From contig CALXHO010000007.1 of NCBI GenBank assembly GCA_944388125.1, forward strand, positions 1-64,000: 64,000 bases of DNA, given 5' to 3'. The notes below the pieces were generated by a model. That model searched no databases. It saw only the letters and a list, made by a program, of their open reading frames with translations, and was not told the DNA's origin. The stretch comes from an uncultured Gemmiger sp. (lineage in GTDB: Bacteria; Bacillota; Clostridia; Oscillospirales; Ruminococcaceae). Shown one piece after another: positions 42,132 through 50,476 of this stretch. The stretch's first letter is position 1. Each line of letters starts with the position of its first letter. The translations under genes and the position numbers were made by a program.

Positions 42132-43973
42132 ATGTGCGGAATCGTTGGATTTACCGGAAAAGCACAGGTGGCACCGATTCTTCTGGACGGTCTGTCCAAG
42201 CTGGAATACCGCGGCTATGACTCGGCTGGCATTGCCGTGGAAAACGCTGCAGGCAAGATCGAGATTGTCAAGGCGAAAGGCCGCCTGCGAGTGTTGTCCG
42301 AAATGACCGACGGCGGCGCCACGGTACCCGGCACCTGCGGCATCGGCCATACCCGCTGGGCCACCCACGGCGAACCCTCGGTGGTCAACGCTCATCCCCA
42401 TTACTCCCGCGACCACAAGATCGCGGTGGTGCACAACGGCATCATTGAAAACTATCAGGAGCTCAAGGACCGTCTGACGGCCCGGGGCTATGAGTTTGTT
42501 TCCCAGACCGACACCGAGGTCGTCGCCCAGATGATCGACTATTATTACTGCGGTGAGTCGGCGGGCGATGCTCTTGATGCCATCACCCGCATGATGCTGC
42601 ATGTCCGCGGCAGCTATGCCCTGGGCATCCTGTTTGCCGACCAGCCCGGCGTGATCTATGCGGTGCGCAAGGACAGCCCGCTCATCGTGGGCGAGTCGGA
42701 GCAGGGCAACCTGATCGCTTCCGACGTGCCGGCGCTGCTCAAGTATACCCGCACCGTCTACTACATTGACAACCAGGAGATCGTCCGCCTGACCCCGGAC
42801 AAGATCGAGTTCTATAACATCGACAAGGAGCCCATTGAGAAAACGCCCTCCACCATCGAGTGGGACGCCGAGGCGGCTGAAAAAGGCGGCTACGAGCATT
42901 TCATGATGAAGGAGATCCATGAGCAGCCCGCCGCCGTGCGGGATACCCTCTCGCCCCGCATCAAGGATGGCCGCATCGACCTGTCCGAGATCTCCCTGAA
43001 TGAGGAGACCATCCGCTCGGTGCGCCGGATGTATATCATCGGCTGCGGCTCCGCCTACCATGTAGGCGTGGCGGCGCGCTATGTCTTTGAGAGCCTGGCT
43101 CGCCTGCCGGTGGAGGTGGACGTGGCCAGCGAGTTCCGTTACCGCAACCCTGTTCTGGAGGAAAACTCCCTGGCCGTCATCATCAGCCAGAGCGGCGAGA
43201 CCGCCGATACCCTGGCCGCTCTGCGTGAATGCCATGCCCGTGGCATCCGCACGCTGGGCATCGTCAACGTGGTGGGCAGCTCCATTGCCCGGGAGGCCGA
43301 CGCGGTGCTGTACACCTGGGCAGGTCCGGAGATCGCCGTGGCCACCACCAAGGCGTACTCCACCCAGCTGGCAGCCGTCTACCTGCTGGCCACCGAGTTC
43401 GGCCGGGTGCGTGGCACGCTGGACGAAGAGCAGTACTCCCATCTGGTGGAGGAACTGGAAGCCCTGCCCGGCAAGATCGAAAAGACCCTTGCGGACAAGG
43501 AGCGCATCCAGTGGTTTGCCAGCAAGTATGCGGCGGCCAAGGACGCTTTCTTCATCGGCCGCGGCCTGGACTACGCCGTCTCGCTGGAGGGCAGCCTGAA
43601 GTTCAAGGAAATCAGCTACATCCATTCGGAGGCGTTTGCTGCCGGAGAGATGAAGCACGGCCCCATCTCCCTGGTGGAGAAGGGCACTCTGGTTGTGGGC
43701 GTGCTGACCCAGCCCGACCTGTATGAAAAGACCATCTCCAACATGGTGGAGGCCAAGAGCCGGGGTGCCTTCCTCATGGGGCTCACCACCTACGGCAACT
43801 ATAACATCGAGGATACCGCGGGCTTTACGGTCTATGTCCCGCGGACCGATCCCCACTTTGCCACCAGCCTGTCGGTGATTCCGCTGCAGCTGCTGGCCTA
43901 CTACGTTTCCTGCGCCAAGGGCCTGGATGTGGATAAGCCGCGCAACCTGGCCAAGAGCGTTACGGTGGAATGA
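42132..43973 (+). CDS. glmS: Glutamine-fructose-6-phosphate transaminase (isomerising)
   Basis: A 613-residue enzyme giving glucosamine-6-P, the entry to UDP-GlcNAc. The N-terminal glutaminase domain starts with the Cys2 nucleophile (MCGIVGFTG) and has HTRWATHG and VHNGIIENYQEL; two SIS sugar-isomerase domains follow (about 290-430 and 460-600), with CGSAYHVG, ISQSGETADTL and HGPISLVEKG, ending in AKSVTVE. Length is normal. GGAGGGAA precedes the ATG. It lies upstream of two genes that use UDP-GlcNAc-type substrates, a sensible neighbourhood for glycan building. Confidence 0.95.
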   Translation: MCGIVGFTGKAQVAPILLDGLSKLEYRGYDSAGIAVENAAGKIEIVKAKGRLRVLSEMTDGGATVPGTCGIGHTRWATHGEPSVVNAHPHYSRDHKIAVVHNGIIENYQELKDRLTARGYEFVSQTDTEVVAQMIDYYYCGESAGDALDAITRMMLHVRGSYALGILFADQPGVIYAVRKDSPLIVGESEQGNLIASDVPALLKYTRTVYYIDNQEIVRLTPDKIEFYNIDKEPIEKTPSTIEWDAEAAEKGGYEHFMMKEIHEQPAAVRDTLSPRIKDGRIDLSEISLNEETIRSVRRMYIIGCGSAYHVGVAARYVFESLARLPVEVDVASEFRYRNPVLEENSLAVIISQSGETADTLAALRECHARGIRTLGIVNVVGSSIAREADAVLYTWAGPEIAVATTKAYSTQLAAVYLLATEFGRVRGTLDEEQYSHLVEELEALPGKIEKTLADKERIQWFASKYAAAKDAFFIGRGLDYAVSLEGSLKFKEISYIHSEAFAAGEMKHGPISLVEKGTLVVGVLTQPDLYEKTISNMVEAKSRGAFLMGLTTYGNYNIEDTAGFTVYVPRTDPHFATSLSVIPLQLLAYYVSCAKGLDVDKPRNLAKSVTVE

Positions 43974-44027
43974 TCCTGTTTTTGACCGGTTCACACAAAA
44001 CAAACTGACCAATTTTGTGCAAGATTT

Positions 44028-44080
44028 GCTCCGTTTGCCCCGTATTTGCAAGGGCAGACGGAGCGAACTTGTGTTATAAT
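44028..44080 (+). promoter_or_regulatory. Extended -10 promoter with upstream inverted repeat, before the 4,6-dehydratase gene
   Basis: TATAAT (44075-44080) is preceded by TG at 44072 (extended -10); no good -35 is present. A 13-base imperfect inverted repeat (GCTCCGTTTGCCC 44028-44040 / GGGCAGACGGAGC 44052-44064) lies where a -35 would be. It may be the tail of the glmS transcript, although no T-run follows, or an operator. Confidence 0.45.
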
Positions 44081-44267
44081 ACACAAAAAAGACAAATCAG
44101 TGAGGCCCGGCGGCTTTGTCCGTGATTGAAGCGCCGCCGTTTGGCCCAGAAGTATATTGCACTGGCAATTTCAGACGATGGAAAGTGCGGCTGCCCGGCC
44201 AGGGCGGCAGGGGAGAGGCCGGCCATTTTTACGGCTTCTTGCGCACCGGGACGAGGAACACAATCAG

Positions 44268-46268
44268 ATGAAGCAAGACAACAAACAAATCATACGAGGT
44301 CTGCCGCGCCGTGTGGCGCTGATGGCGCTGGACTGTGTGCTGATCACACTGTCCTACCTGATCGCCATCATGCTGCGATTTGACGGCGTGGATGCCTACC
44401 AGCGCATCGGGGTTATCCACACCATGACGCCGTGGATGCCCTATATCCTGCTGATCTACCTTCTGGTATTCTGGTTCGGCGGGCTGTATGAGATCCTGTG
44501 GGAGTACGCCGGCATGCGGGACCTGGCCAGACTGACACTGCTGTCGGGTCTGGCAACCGGCATTATCATGCTGGTCGACCTCATGCTGGACGGTGTGCTT
44601 TACCGCACCGTGCTGGTGCTTGGGGCAGTATTCAATGTTGCCTTTGTGGGCGGCATCCGCCTGTTCTGGCGATTGGTGCGAAGCCTCGCCCTGCAGGCCC
44701 AGAACCGCAAGAGGGATCACCGCCGCGGCAAGCATGCCGTCCCGCTGCTCATTGTGGGCGCCGGCAATGCGGGTGCCTGGGCGGTCAATCTGTGCAAAAA
44801 CAAAAACCGCAGCTTTGGTGACCCGGTGGTCATCGTGGATGATGACCTGACCAAGAAAAACCTGCGGGTCCAGGGCGTGCCGGTGCGAGGCACCATCTCG
44901 GACATTCCGGAACTGGTGCGCAAGTACCATATTGCCGAAATCGTCATTGCCATCACCAGCCTGAAGGGCGAACGCCTGAGCGAAGTCATCAACCTCTGCA
45001 ACTCCACCCACTGCCGGGTGCGGATGCTCTCCGATCCCCAGTCGGTGGATGAGAGCGGCAATCCCACCTCCCGGGGCATGGGCCTGCGCGAACTCAACAC
45101 CGCTGACTTTCTTTCCCGGGACGAGGTGCAGCTCAACAACGCCCAGATTTCCGAGTACCTGCATGACAAGGTGGTTCTGGTCACCGGCGGCGGCGGATCC
45201 ATCGGCAGCGAGCTCTGCCGTCAGATCATCCGCTACCGTCCCCGTCAGCTGCTGATTTTCGACATCTACGAAAACTGTGCCTATGAGCTGGAGATGGAAC
45301 TGCGCAACAAGTATGGCCGCGATCTGCCCATTGTGACGCTGATTGGTTCCATCCGCGACAAGCGCCGTCTGGATGAGGTGTTTGAAACCTATCATCCCTC
45401 GGTGGTGTTCCATGCGGCGGCGCACAAGCATGTTCCCCTCATGGAGGTCAGCCCGGCGGAGGCGGTGAAGAACAATGTGTTCGGCACCAAGAACCTGCTG
45501 ACCTCGGCGGCAGAGCACGACGTCGAGCGCTTTGTCCAGCTGTCCACCGACAAGGCGGTCAACCCCACCAACGTTATGGGATGCACCAAACGCATCTGTG
45601 AAATGCTGATCCAGACCTTTGCCCAGAACACCACCATGAAGTGCATGGCGGTCCGTTTCGGCAACGTGCTGGGCAGTCACGGCAGCGTTATTCCGCTTTT
45701 TGAGGAACAGATCAAACAGGGCGGCCCCGTCACCATCACCCATCCGGATATCGTCCGCTATTTCATGACCATCACCGAGGCCGCGCAGCTGGTTCTGCAG
45801 GCGGGAGCGCTGGCCAAGAGCGGCAGTATCTACGTTCTCGACATGGGCAAGCCGGTCCGCATCATGGACCTTGCCACCCGGCTGATCCGCTTTTACGGCT
45901 ATGAGCCCAATGTGGATATCGACATCAAGATCACCGGCCTGCGCCCCGGCGAAAAGCTCTACGAGGAGCTGATGCTGGACTCGGAGCAGGACAAGATGAT
46001 CAAGACCGCCCACGACAAGATTTTTATCGCACCGCCCATGAAAATCGACCTGGCGGAATTTTACAGTGAATTGCAGCAGCTGCAGCAGCACGTCGACAAA
46101 AACGACGAGGGAGTTGTGGTGCAGCTGCAGAAGATCGTCCACAGCTATCACCCCAACCGCCGCCTGAACAAGGACCATACGGTCAGCGCCGCCAACGGCA
46201 ATACCGGCATCCTGGACAAGGCGGAGGTGGCCAAGGCTCTGGCCGAGACCCAGAACACGCCGGACTGA
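44268..46268 (+). CDS. Membrane nucleotide-sugar 4,6-dehydratase (PglF/CapD-like)
   Basis: A 666-residue protein with four N-terminal membrane helices (about 17-135), a CoA_binding_3 domain (about 158-255), and an extended SDR domain (about 300-600) with the NAD motif GGGGSIGS (307-314) and STDKAVNPTNVMGCTKR, where Met replaces the usual Tyr of YxxxK as in PglF/FlaA1-type dehydratases. It should convert UDP-GlcNAc to the 4-keto-6-deoxy sugar, first step to bacillosamine-like sugars. The tail after 620 is low-complexity. Start at 44268 (GAGGAA about 10 bases upstream); the longer frame lacks an SD. The small PGT gene follows 26 bases later. Confidence 0.88.
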   Translation: MKQDNKQIIRGLPRRVALMALDCVLITLSYLIAIMLRFDGVDAYQRIGVIHTMTPWMPYILLIYLLVFWFGGLYEILWEYAGMRDLARLTLLSGLATGIIMLVDLMLDGVLYRTVLVLGAVFNVAFVGGIRLFWRLVRSLALQAQNRKRDHRRGKHAVPLLIVGAGNAGAWAVNLCKNKNRSFGDPVVIVDDDLTKKNLRVQGVPVRGTISDIPELVRKYHIAEIVIAITSLKGERLSEVINLCNSTHCRVRMLSDPQSVDESGNPTSRGMGLRELNTADFLSRDEVQLNNAQISEYLHDKVVLVTGGGGSIGSELCRQIIRYRPRQLLIFDIYENCAYELEMELRNKYGRDLPIVTLIGSIRDKRRLDEVFETYHPSVVFHAAAHKHVPLMEVSPAEAVKNNVFGTKNLLTSAAEHDVERFVQLSTDKAVNPTNVMGCTKRICEMLIQTFAQNTTMKCMAVRFGNVLGSHGSVIPLFEEQIKQGGPVTITHPDIVRYFMTITEAAQLVLQAGALAKSGSIYVLDMGKPVRIMDLATRLIRFYGYEPNVDIDIKITGLRPGEKLYEELMLDSEQDKMIKTAHDKIFIAPPMKIDLAEFYSELQQLQQHVDKNDEGVVVQLQKIVHSYHPNRRLNKDHTVSAANGNTGILDKAEVAKALAETQNTPD

Positions 46269-46294
46269 CACGGCCGGGAAGGGAGAGAATCCAC

Positions 46295-46909
46295 GTGTAT
46301 CAGAACTATATCAAACGCCTGCTGGACTTTGTCCTGTCGCTGGCAGCGGTGATCGTGCTTGCCATTCCCATGGGGCTCATTGCGCTGTGGATCAAGCTGG
46401 ACAGCCCCGGCCCGGTTATGTTCCGCCAGCGCCGGGTGGGCCGGGACCGCACTCACTTCAATATTCTCAAGTTCCGTACCATGCGTGGGGATACCCCTCA
46501 CGATGTCCCCACCCATCTGTTGAAGAATGCCGATTCCTACATTACAAAGAGCGGGGCGTTCCTGCGCAAGACCAGTCTGGATGAACTGCCCCAGATCTAT
46601 AACATTCTGGTGGGGCAGATGAGCATTGTCGGCCCCCGCCCGGCGCTGTACAACCAGTACGACCTCATCGAAGCCCGGGAAAAGGTCCACGCCAACGACG
46701 TCCGCCCCGGGCTGACCGGTTTGGCCCAGGTCAACGGCCGGGATGAACTGCCCATTGATGTCAAGGCTAAGTATGACGGCGAGTATGCCGCCCATGTGAC
46801 CTTCGGCATGGACTGCAGCATCTTTTTCCGCACCATCGGGTATGTGTTCCAGCGCCGGGGTGTGGTCGAGGGCGGAACCGGCGCCATGGAAAAACAGAAC
46901 AAGGAATGA
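46295..46909 (+). CDS. Small (monotopic) phosphoglycosyl transferase, PglC-like
   Basis: A 204-residue bacterial sugar transferase made of the catalytic domain only: a reentrant N-terminal helix (about 8-35), SPGPVMFRQRRVG, LKFRTM, the catalytic Asp-Glu dyad in SLDELPQIYNILVGQMSI, VGPRPAL and RPGLTGLAQVNGRD. It moves a sugar-1-P to undecaprenyl phosphate at the inner membrane. Together with the preceding dehydratase it matches the PglF-PglC start of di-N-acetylbacillosamine-type glycan pathways, although the aminotransferase (PglE) and acetyltransferase (PglD) are not in the window. GTG start with GGGAGAG 8 bases upstream. Confidence 0.9.
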   Translation: MYQNYIKRLLDFVLSLAAVIVLAIPMGLIALWIKLDSPGPVMFRQRRVGRDRTHFNILKFRTMRGDTPHDVPTHLLKNADSYITKSGAFLRKTSLDELPQIYNILVGQMSIVGPRPALYNQYDLIEAREKVHANDVRPGLTGLAQVNGRDELPIDVKAKYDGEYAAHVTFGMDCSIFFRTIGYVFQRRGVVEGGTGAMEKQNKE

Positions 46910-46941
46910 ACCGGGAATTTCTGGAAGAAATTTCCTTCATC

Positions 46942-46977
46942 AGGGCGGCGCGGCCGAAAGACCGTGCCGCCCTTTTT
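46942..46977 (+). terminator. Intrinsic terminator after the PGT gene
   Basis: GGGCGGCGCGG / CCGTGCCGCCC (one G-T pair) around GAAA-type loop bases, followed by five T. Confidence 0.88.
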
Positions 46978-47119
46978 ATGGGGCCCAAAAGCCCGGAAAT
47001 GGCCTGATCATGGGCAAAATGACGGATGTTTGCACCGTGTCTGCGCCGCTGTCGTTTTGCTGCTTTTCCGGCACGGAAAAATTTATACAAGAAAAACCAA
47101 AGTGTTTCGTTAAAATATG

Positions 47120-47148
47120 TTGCAAAAGTCAAGCGGATTGTGTAAAAT
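47120..47148 (+). promoter_or_regulatory. Putative promoter of the CdaR-type regulator
   Basis: TTGCAA (47120-47125) and TAAAAT (47143-47148), 17-base spacer. About 140 bases of leader follow. The rest of the gap 46978-47289 holds nothing else I can support. Confidence 0.55.
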
Positions 47149-47289
47149 ATACATCAAAGGTATTTGTATTTGGTAAATTTCACAATCACGCAGGCCAGGT
47201 GGTGCAGGATGGTAAACTGCACAACAGGGCGCAAGGGCCGGCCGCACTGCGACCGGGCTGTACATTTTGCTAGGTAAGGAGAGGCTGTT

Positions 47290-48375
47290 ATGGCAAACAG
47301 GGTATTCCAAAACGTGGTATACCAGATGAAAGACGCAGTGGACCGGGTCGTCGGTGTGGTGGATGAAACCGGTGCGGTCATTTCGTGTTCCGAGCTGGGG
47401 CAGATCGGTGAGGTGCGCGAGGGGTTCGCGGCACAGCGCCTGACCTCCGGTGACGCTTTTGTGCGCGATGGCTACGCCTATCACCAGTTCTCAGGCGCAA
47501 AGCATAACGATTATGCTGTCTTTGTGGAGGGTACCGACACCACCGCCGAGCAGTTTGCATCGATGCTGTCGATCAGTCTGCAGAGCATCAAACAGTATCA
47601 CGATGAAAAGTTTGACAAGACCAACTTCATCAAGAATGTGGTGCTGGACAATATCCTGCCCGGCGATATCTACGCCAAGGCGCGGGAGCTGCATTTCGTC
47701 TCCGATGTGCCCCGTGTGGTGCTTTTGATCCGTGTCACCAGCGGCAACGACATCTCCGCTTACGACGTGGTCAGCGGGCTTTTCCCCGACAAGCAGAAGG
47801 ACTTCGTCTTCAACATCAGTGAGACGGATACGGTTCTGGTCAAGGAGATCAAGCCCGACAACAACACCCGCGATATGGAAAAGCTGGCGGCGTCCATTGT
47901 GGACACTCTCTCCGGGGAACATTACATCAAGGCAGTCGTGGGCATCGGCACGCCCATCGGCAACGTGAAGGATCTGGCCGCCAGCTTCAAGGAAGCACAG
48001 ATCGCCATGGAAGTGGGCAAGGTCTTCGATACCGAGCGCCAGGTCATCTCCTACGATCATCTGGGCATTGCCCGCCTGATCTACCAGCTGCCCACCACCC
48101 TCTGTGAGGCCTTCCTGCGTGAGGTATTCAAGCAGGACAGCATTGACTCGCTGGACTCCGAAACGCTGTTCACCATCCAGCGCTTTTTTGAGAACAACCT
48201 CAACGTCTCCGAGACCAGCCGCGGCCTGTTTGTCCACCGCAACACCCTGGTCTACCGCCTGGAGAAGATCAAAAAGCTCACCGGCCTGGATCTGCGCAAG
48301 TTTGACGATGCCATCGTCTTCAAGGTGGCGCTCATGGTCAAGAAGTACCTCTCGGCCAATCCTGCCAAGTATTGA
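47290..48375 (+). CDS. CdaR/PucR-type transcriptional regulator
   Basis: A 361-residue regulator. The N-terminal 110 residues resemble a small-ligand sensor (FVEG, DTTAEQFASMLSIS), a GGDEF-like middle domain (about 135-250) follows, and the C-terminal PucR HTH_30 domain is clear (about 300-355: FFENNLNVSETSRGLFVHRN, then TLVYRLEKIKKLTG). Named CdaR members sense sugar diacids, but in Clostridia this family is broad, so the ligand is unknown. AAGGAGAGG precedes the ATG. It has its own promoter and terminator and lies directly before ftsE, which may be coincidence. Confidence 0.82.
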   Translation: MANRVFQNVVYQMKDAVDRVVGVVDETGAVISCSELGQIGEVREGFAAQRLTSGDAFVRDGYAYHQFSGAKHNDYAVFVEGTDTTAEQFASMLSISLQSIKQYHDEKFDKTNFIKNVVLDNILPGDIYAKARELHFVSDVPRVVLLIRVTSGNDISAYDVVSGLFPDKQKDFVFNISETDTVLVKEIKPDNNTRDMEKLAASIVDTLSGEHYIKAVVGIGTPIGNVKDLAASFKEAQIAMEVGKVFDTERQVISYDHLGIARLIYQLPTTLCEAFLREVFKQDSIDSLDSETLFTIQRFFENNLNVSETSRGLFVHRNTLVYRLEKIKKLTGLDLRKFDDAIVFKVALMVKKYLSANPAKY

Positions 48376-48409
48376 TTGCACAGCCGCAGCGGTTGTGTAT
48401 CCCAGCCAG

Positions 48410-48441
48410 AAGGCGTCCCCGGAACACCGGGGGCGCCTTTT
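48410..48441 (+). terminator. Intrinsic terminator after the CdaR-type gene
   Basis: AAGGCGtCCCCGG / CCGGGGgCGCCTT stem with an AACA loop, followed by TTTTG. The remaining gap up to 48651 shows nothing I can assign. Confidence 0.8.
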
Positions 48442-48651
48442 GCATTGCTGCTGACAAAACCCAGTGGGGCAGGGGCAAAAATCTGTGGCAAACTGCCAAA
48501 CACCTGTCACAACAACGCAAAAACGATGCAGCGTACAAAAAATTTACAAACTTTCCACAATCGCCCAGCCCGCCGGCAAACGGCGAAGATTTCCCGTATT
48601 TACGAGAAAAAGCGGAATTTATGCGGCCGTGCGCCATCTTGACGGGCGGCC

Positions 48652-48681
48652 TTGTTGCATGGTAAGCTTATTGAGTATAGC
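48652..48681 (+). promoter_or_regulatory. Weak candidate promoter of the ftsEX cluster
   Basis: TTGTTG (48652-48657) and TATAGC (48676-48681) with an 18-base spacer; both boxes are partial matches. Confidence 0.35.
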
Positions 48682-48774
48682 CGCGCCCTGCCTGCGGCAA
48701 GAGGATGTAGGAGCCGGGCTCCGGCCCGGACGGATGGACACGGAGCGGCAGGGGACATAACAGGAGCAATGAAC

Positions 48775-49515
48775 ATGATCGAATTTGAACATGTGACGAA
48801 AGTATACGAGACCCAGAACGATGAGAACGTCGCCCTGGAGGACGTCAACCTGCACATTGACGACGGCGAGTTCGTGTTTGTGCTGGGCCATTCCGGTGCG
48901 GGCAAGTCCACCTTCCTCAAGCTGATCCTGCTGGAGGAAAAGTGCACCGAGGGTACCGTCATCATCAACGGCCAGGATCTGACAAAGCTCAAGCGCCGCA
49001 AGATTCCCTATATCCGCCGTCAGATGGGCGTTGTGTTCCAGGACTTCCGCCTGATCCCCACCATGACCGCCTATGAAAACGTGGCGTTTGCCATGCGGGT
49101 CACCAACATTCCCACCCGTCAGATCAAAAAGCGCGTGCCCTATGTGCTGGGTCTGGTGGGACTGGGAGACAAGATGGACCGTCTGCCGGACGAACTTTCC
49201 GGCGGCGAGCAGCAGCGCGTGGCTCTGGCCCGCGCCCTGGCCCACAGCCCGAAACTTATCATTGCGGACGAGCCCACCGGCAATATCGACCCTGAGATGA
49301 GCTTTGAGATGATGGAGCTGCTGTCGGCCATCAACAGCGTGGGCATCACGGTGGTCGTCGTTACCCATGAGCACGAACTGGTACATCGCTTCAACAAGCG
49401 GGTGGTCACCATCGACCACGGACATATCGTATCCGATACCGCCCATCCCGAGGTCGCCGCGGCCTATCAGGCGGCCGGTGGGGTTCTGCCCAACGAATTC
49501 GACTACGCACAGTGA
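48775..49515 (+). CDS. ftsE: Cell division ATP-binding protein FtsE
   Basis: A 246-residue ABC ATPase: Walker A GHSGAGKS (38-45), signature [19 protein letters not shown], Walker B LIIADEPTGNID, H-loop VVVVTHEHELV. It pairs with FtsX, encoded 18 bases later, to switch on peptidoglycan hydrolases at the septum or lateral wall. I prefer ATG 48775 (AGGAG 8 bases upstream) over ATG 48769, which is only 2 bases from the SD. It heads an operon-like run: ftsE, ftsX, two M23 hydrolases, a 36-residue peptide, an S41-family protein. Confidence 0.94.
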   Translation: MIEFEHVTKVYETQNDENVALEDVNLHIDDGEFVFVLGHSGAGKSTFLKLILLEEKCTEGTVIINGQDLTKLKRRKIPYIRRQMGVVFQDFRLIPTMTAYENVAFAMRVTNIPTRQIKKRVPYVLGLVGLGDKMDRLPDELSGGEQQRVALARALAHSPKLIIADEPTGNIDPEMSFEMMELLSAINSVGITVVVVTHEHELVHRFNKRVVTIDHGHIVSDTAHPEVAAAYQAAGGVLPNEFDYAQ

Positions 49516-49533
49516 CGGGAGGAGAATGGCGGT

Positions 49534-50439
49534 ATGCGTTTTTCCAGTTTTACCTATTTGGTACGGCAGGGCCTGCACAGCATGCGGGCCAACCGTTTGA
49601 TGACTTTTGCCTCCATGGGCGTTCTGACCGTCTGCATGGTGCTGATCGGCCTGGCTTATCTGCTGGGCGTCAACGTGGATGCCATCGTGGAGTATATCGG
49701 AGAACAGAACGAGTCCATCGTCTATCTGGAGGATGGACTTTCGGAGGAGCAGATTGCGGACATCGACGCCCAGATCCGCGCTACGCCGGGCGTTGTGTCG
49801 GTGACCTACGTCTCGCCGGAGGACGTCCTGGCCACTTACAGCGGCATGCTGGATGAGTATGCCAACATGTACGAGGCCTTTGAAAATGACAATCCCTTCT
49901 CGGCCAACTACCGCGTCGTGATCCAGGATATCTCCCAGCTGGAACAGATTTCGGATCAGCTTGGCCAGATTGAAGGGGTTGCCACGGTGTCGGCGCCCTT
50001 GGAACTCTCCCATGCCTTCACCTCCATCCAGAAGGTCGTCAGCTACGGCAGCTACGGCCTGGTGGCGGTGCTGGCCATCGTCAGCATCGTCGTCATCAAC
50101 AATACCATCCGCATTACGGTCTTTGCCCGCCGCAAGGAGATCGGCATCATGAAGCTGGTGGGCGCCACCAATGGGTTCATCCGCTTCCCCTTCTTTGTGG
50201 AGGGCACCACCTCCGGCCTGATCTCGGCGGCCATCGCCTCCGGCATCGTATGCGGCGCCTACTATGCCCTGTGCCAGTGGTATGCGGAAAACCCCAGCAA
50301 CTTCTCCCAGATGTTCGGCGGCCAGCTGGTGCCGCTGTCCAGCGTCTGGTATTATATCGTGGTCGGTTTTGTGGTGCTGGGCTTTGTCCTGTGCGGCATC
50401 GGCACGGCCACCAGTATCCGCAAGCATCTGAACGTGTGA
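49534..50439 (+). CDS. ftsX: Cell division permease FtsX
   Basis: A 301-residue protein with the FtsX layout: a cytoplasmic N-terminal helix, TM1 (about 25-45), an outside domain (about 47-170, including SPEDVLATY), and TM2-4 (about 173-195, 222-245, 268-290) with RRKEIGIMKLVGATNGFIR. The outside domain of Gram-positive FtsX binds the coiled coil of a cell-wall hydrolase (CwlO, PcsB). The two coiled-coil M23 proteins encoded immediately downstream are the natural partners. GGGAGGAG precedes the ATG. Confidence 0.93.
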   Translation: MRFSSFTYLVRQGLHSMRANRLMTFASMGVLTVCMVLIGLAYLLGVNVDAIVEYIGEQNESIVYLEDGLSEEQIADIDAQIRATPGVVSVTYVSPEDVLATYSGMLDEYANMYEAFENDNPFSANYRVVIQDISQLEQISDQLGQIEGVATVSAPLELSHAFTSIQKVVSYGSYGLVAVLAIVSIVVINNTIRITVFARRKEIGIMKLVGATNGFIRFPFFVEGTTSGLISAAIASGIVCGAYYALCQWYAENPSNFSQMFGGQLVPLSSVWYYIVVGFVVLGFVLCGIGTATSIRKHLNV

Positions 50440-50476
50440 CCAAACACCATACAGCAGGGAAGGAAGGGCAGGCAGC

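Noticed and set aside
41956..42306. A plus-strand frame with a signal-peptide-like start upstream of glmS
   Set aside because: The hydrophobic part is encoded by the terminator stem and its T-run, and the frame then runs into glmS out of phase.
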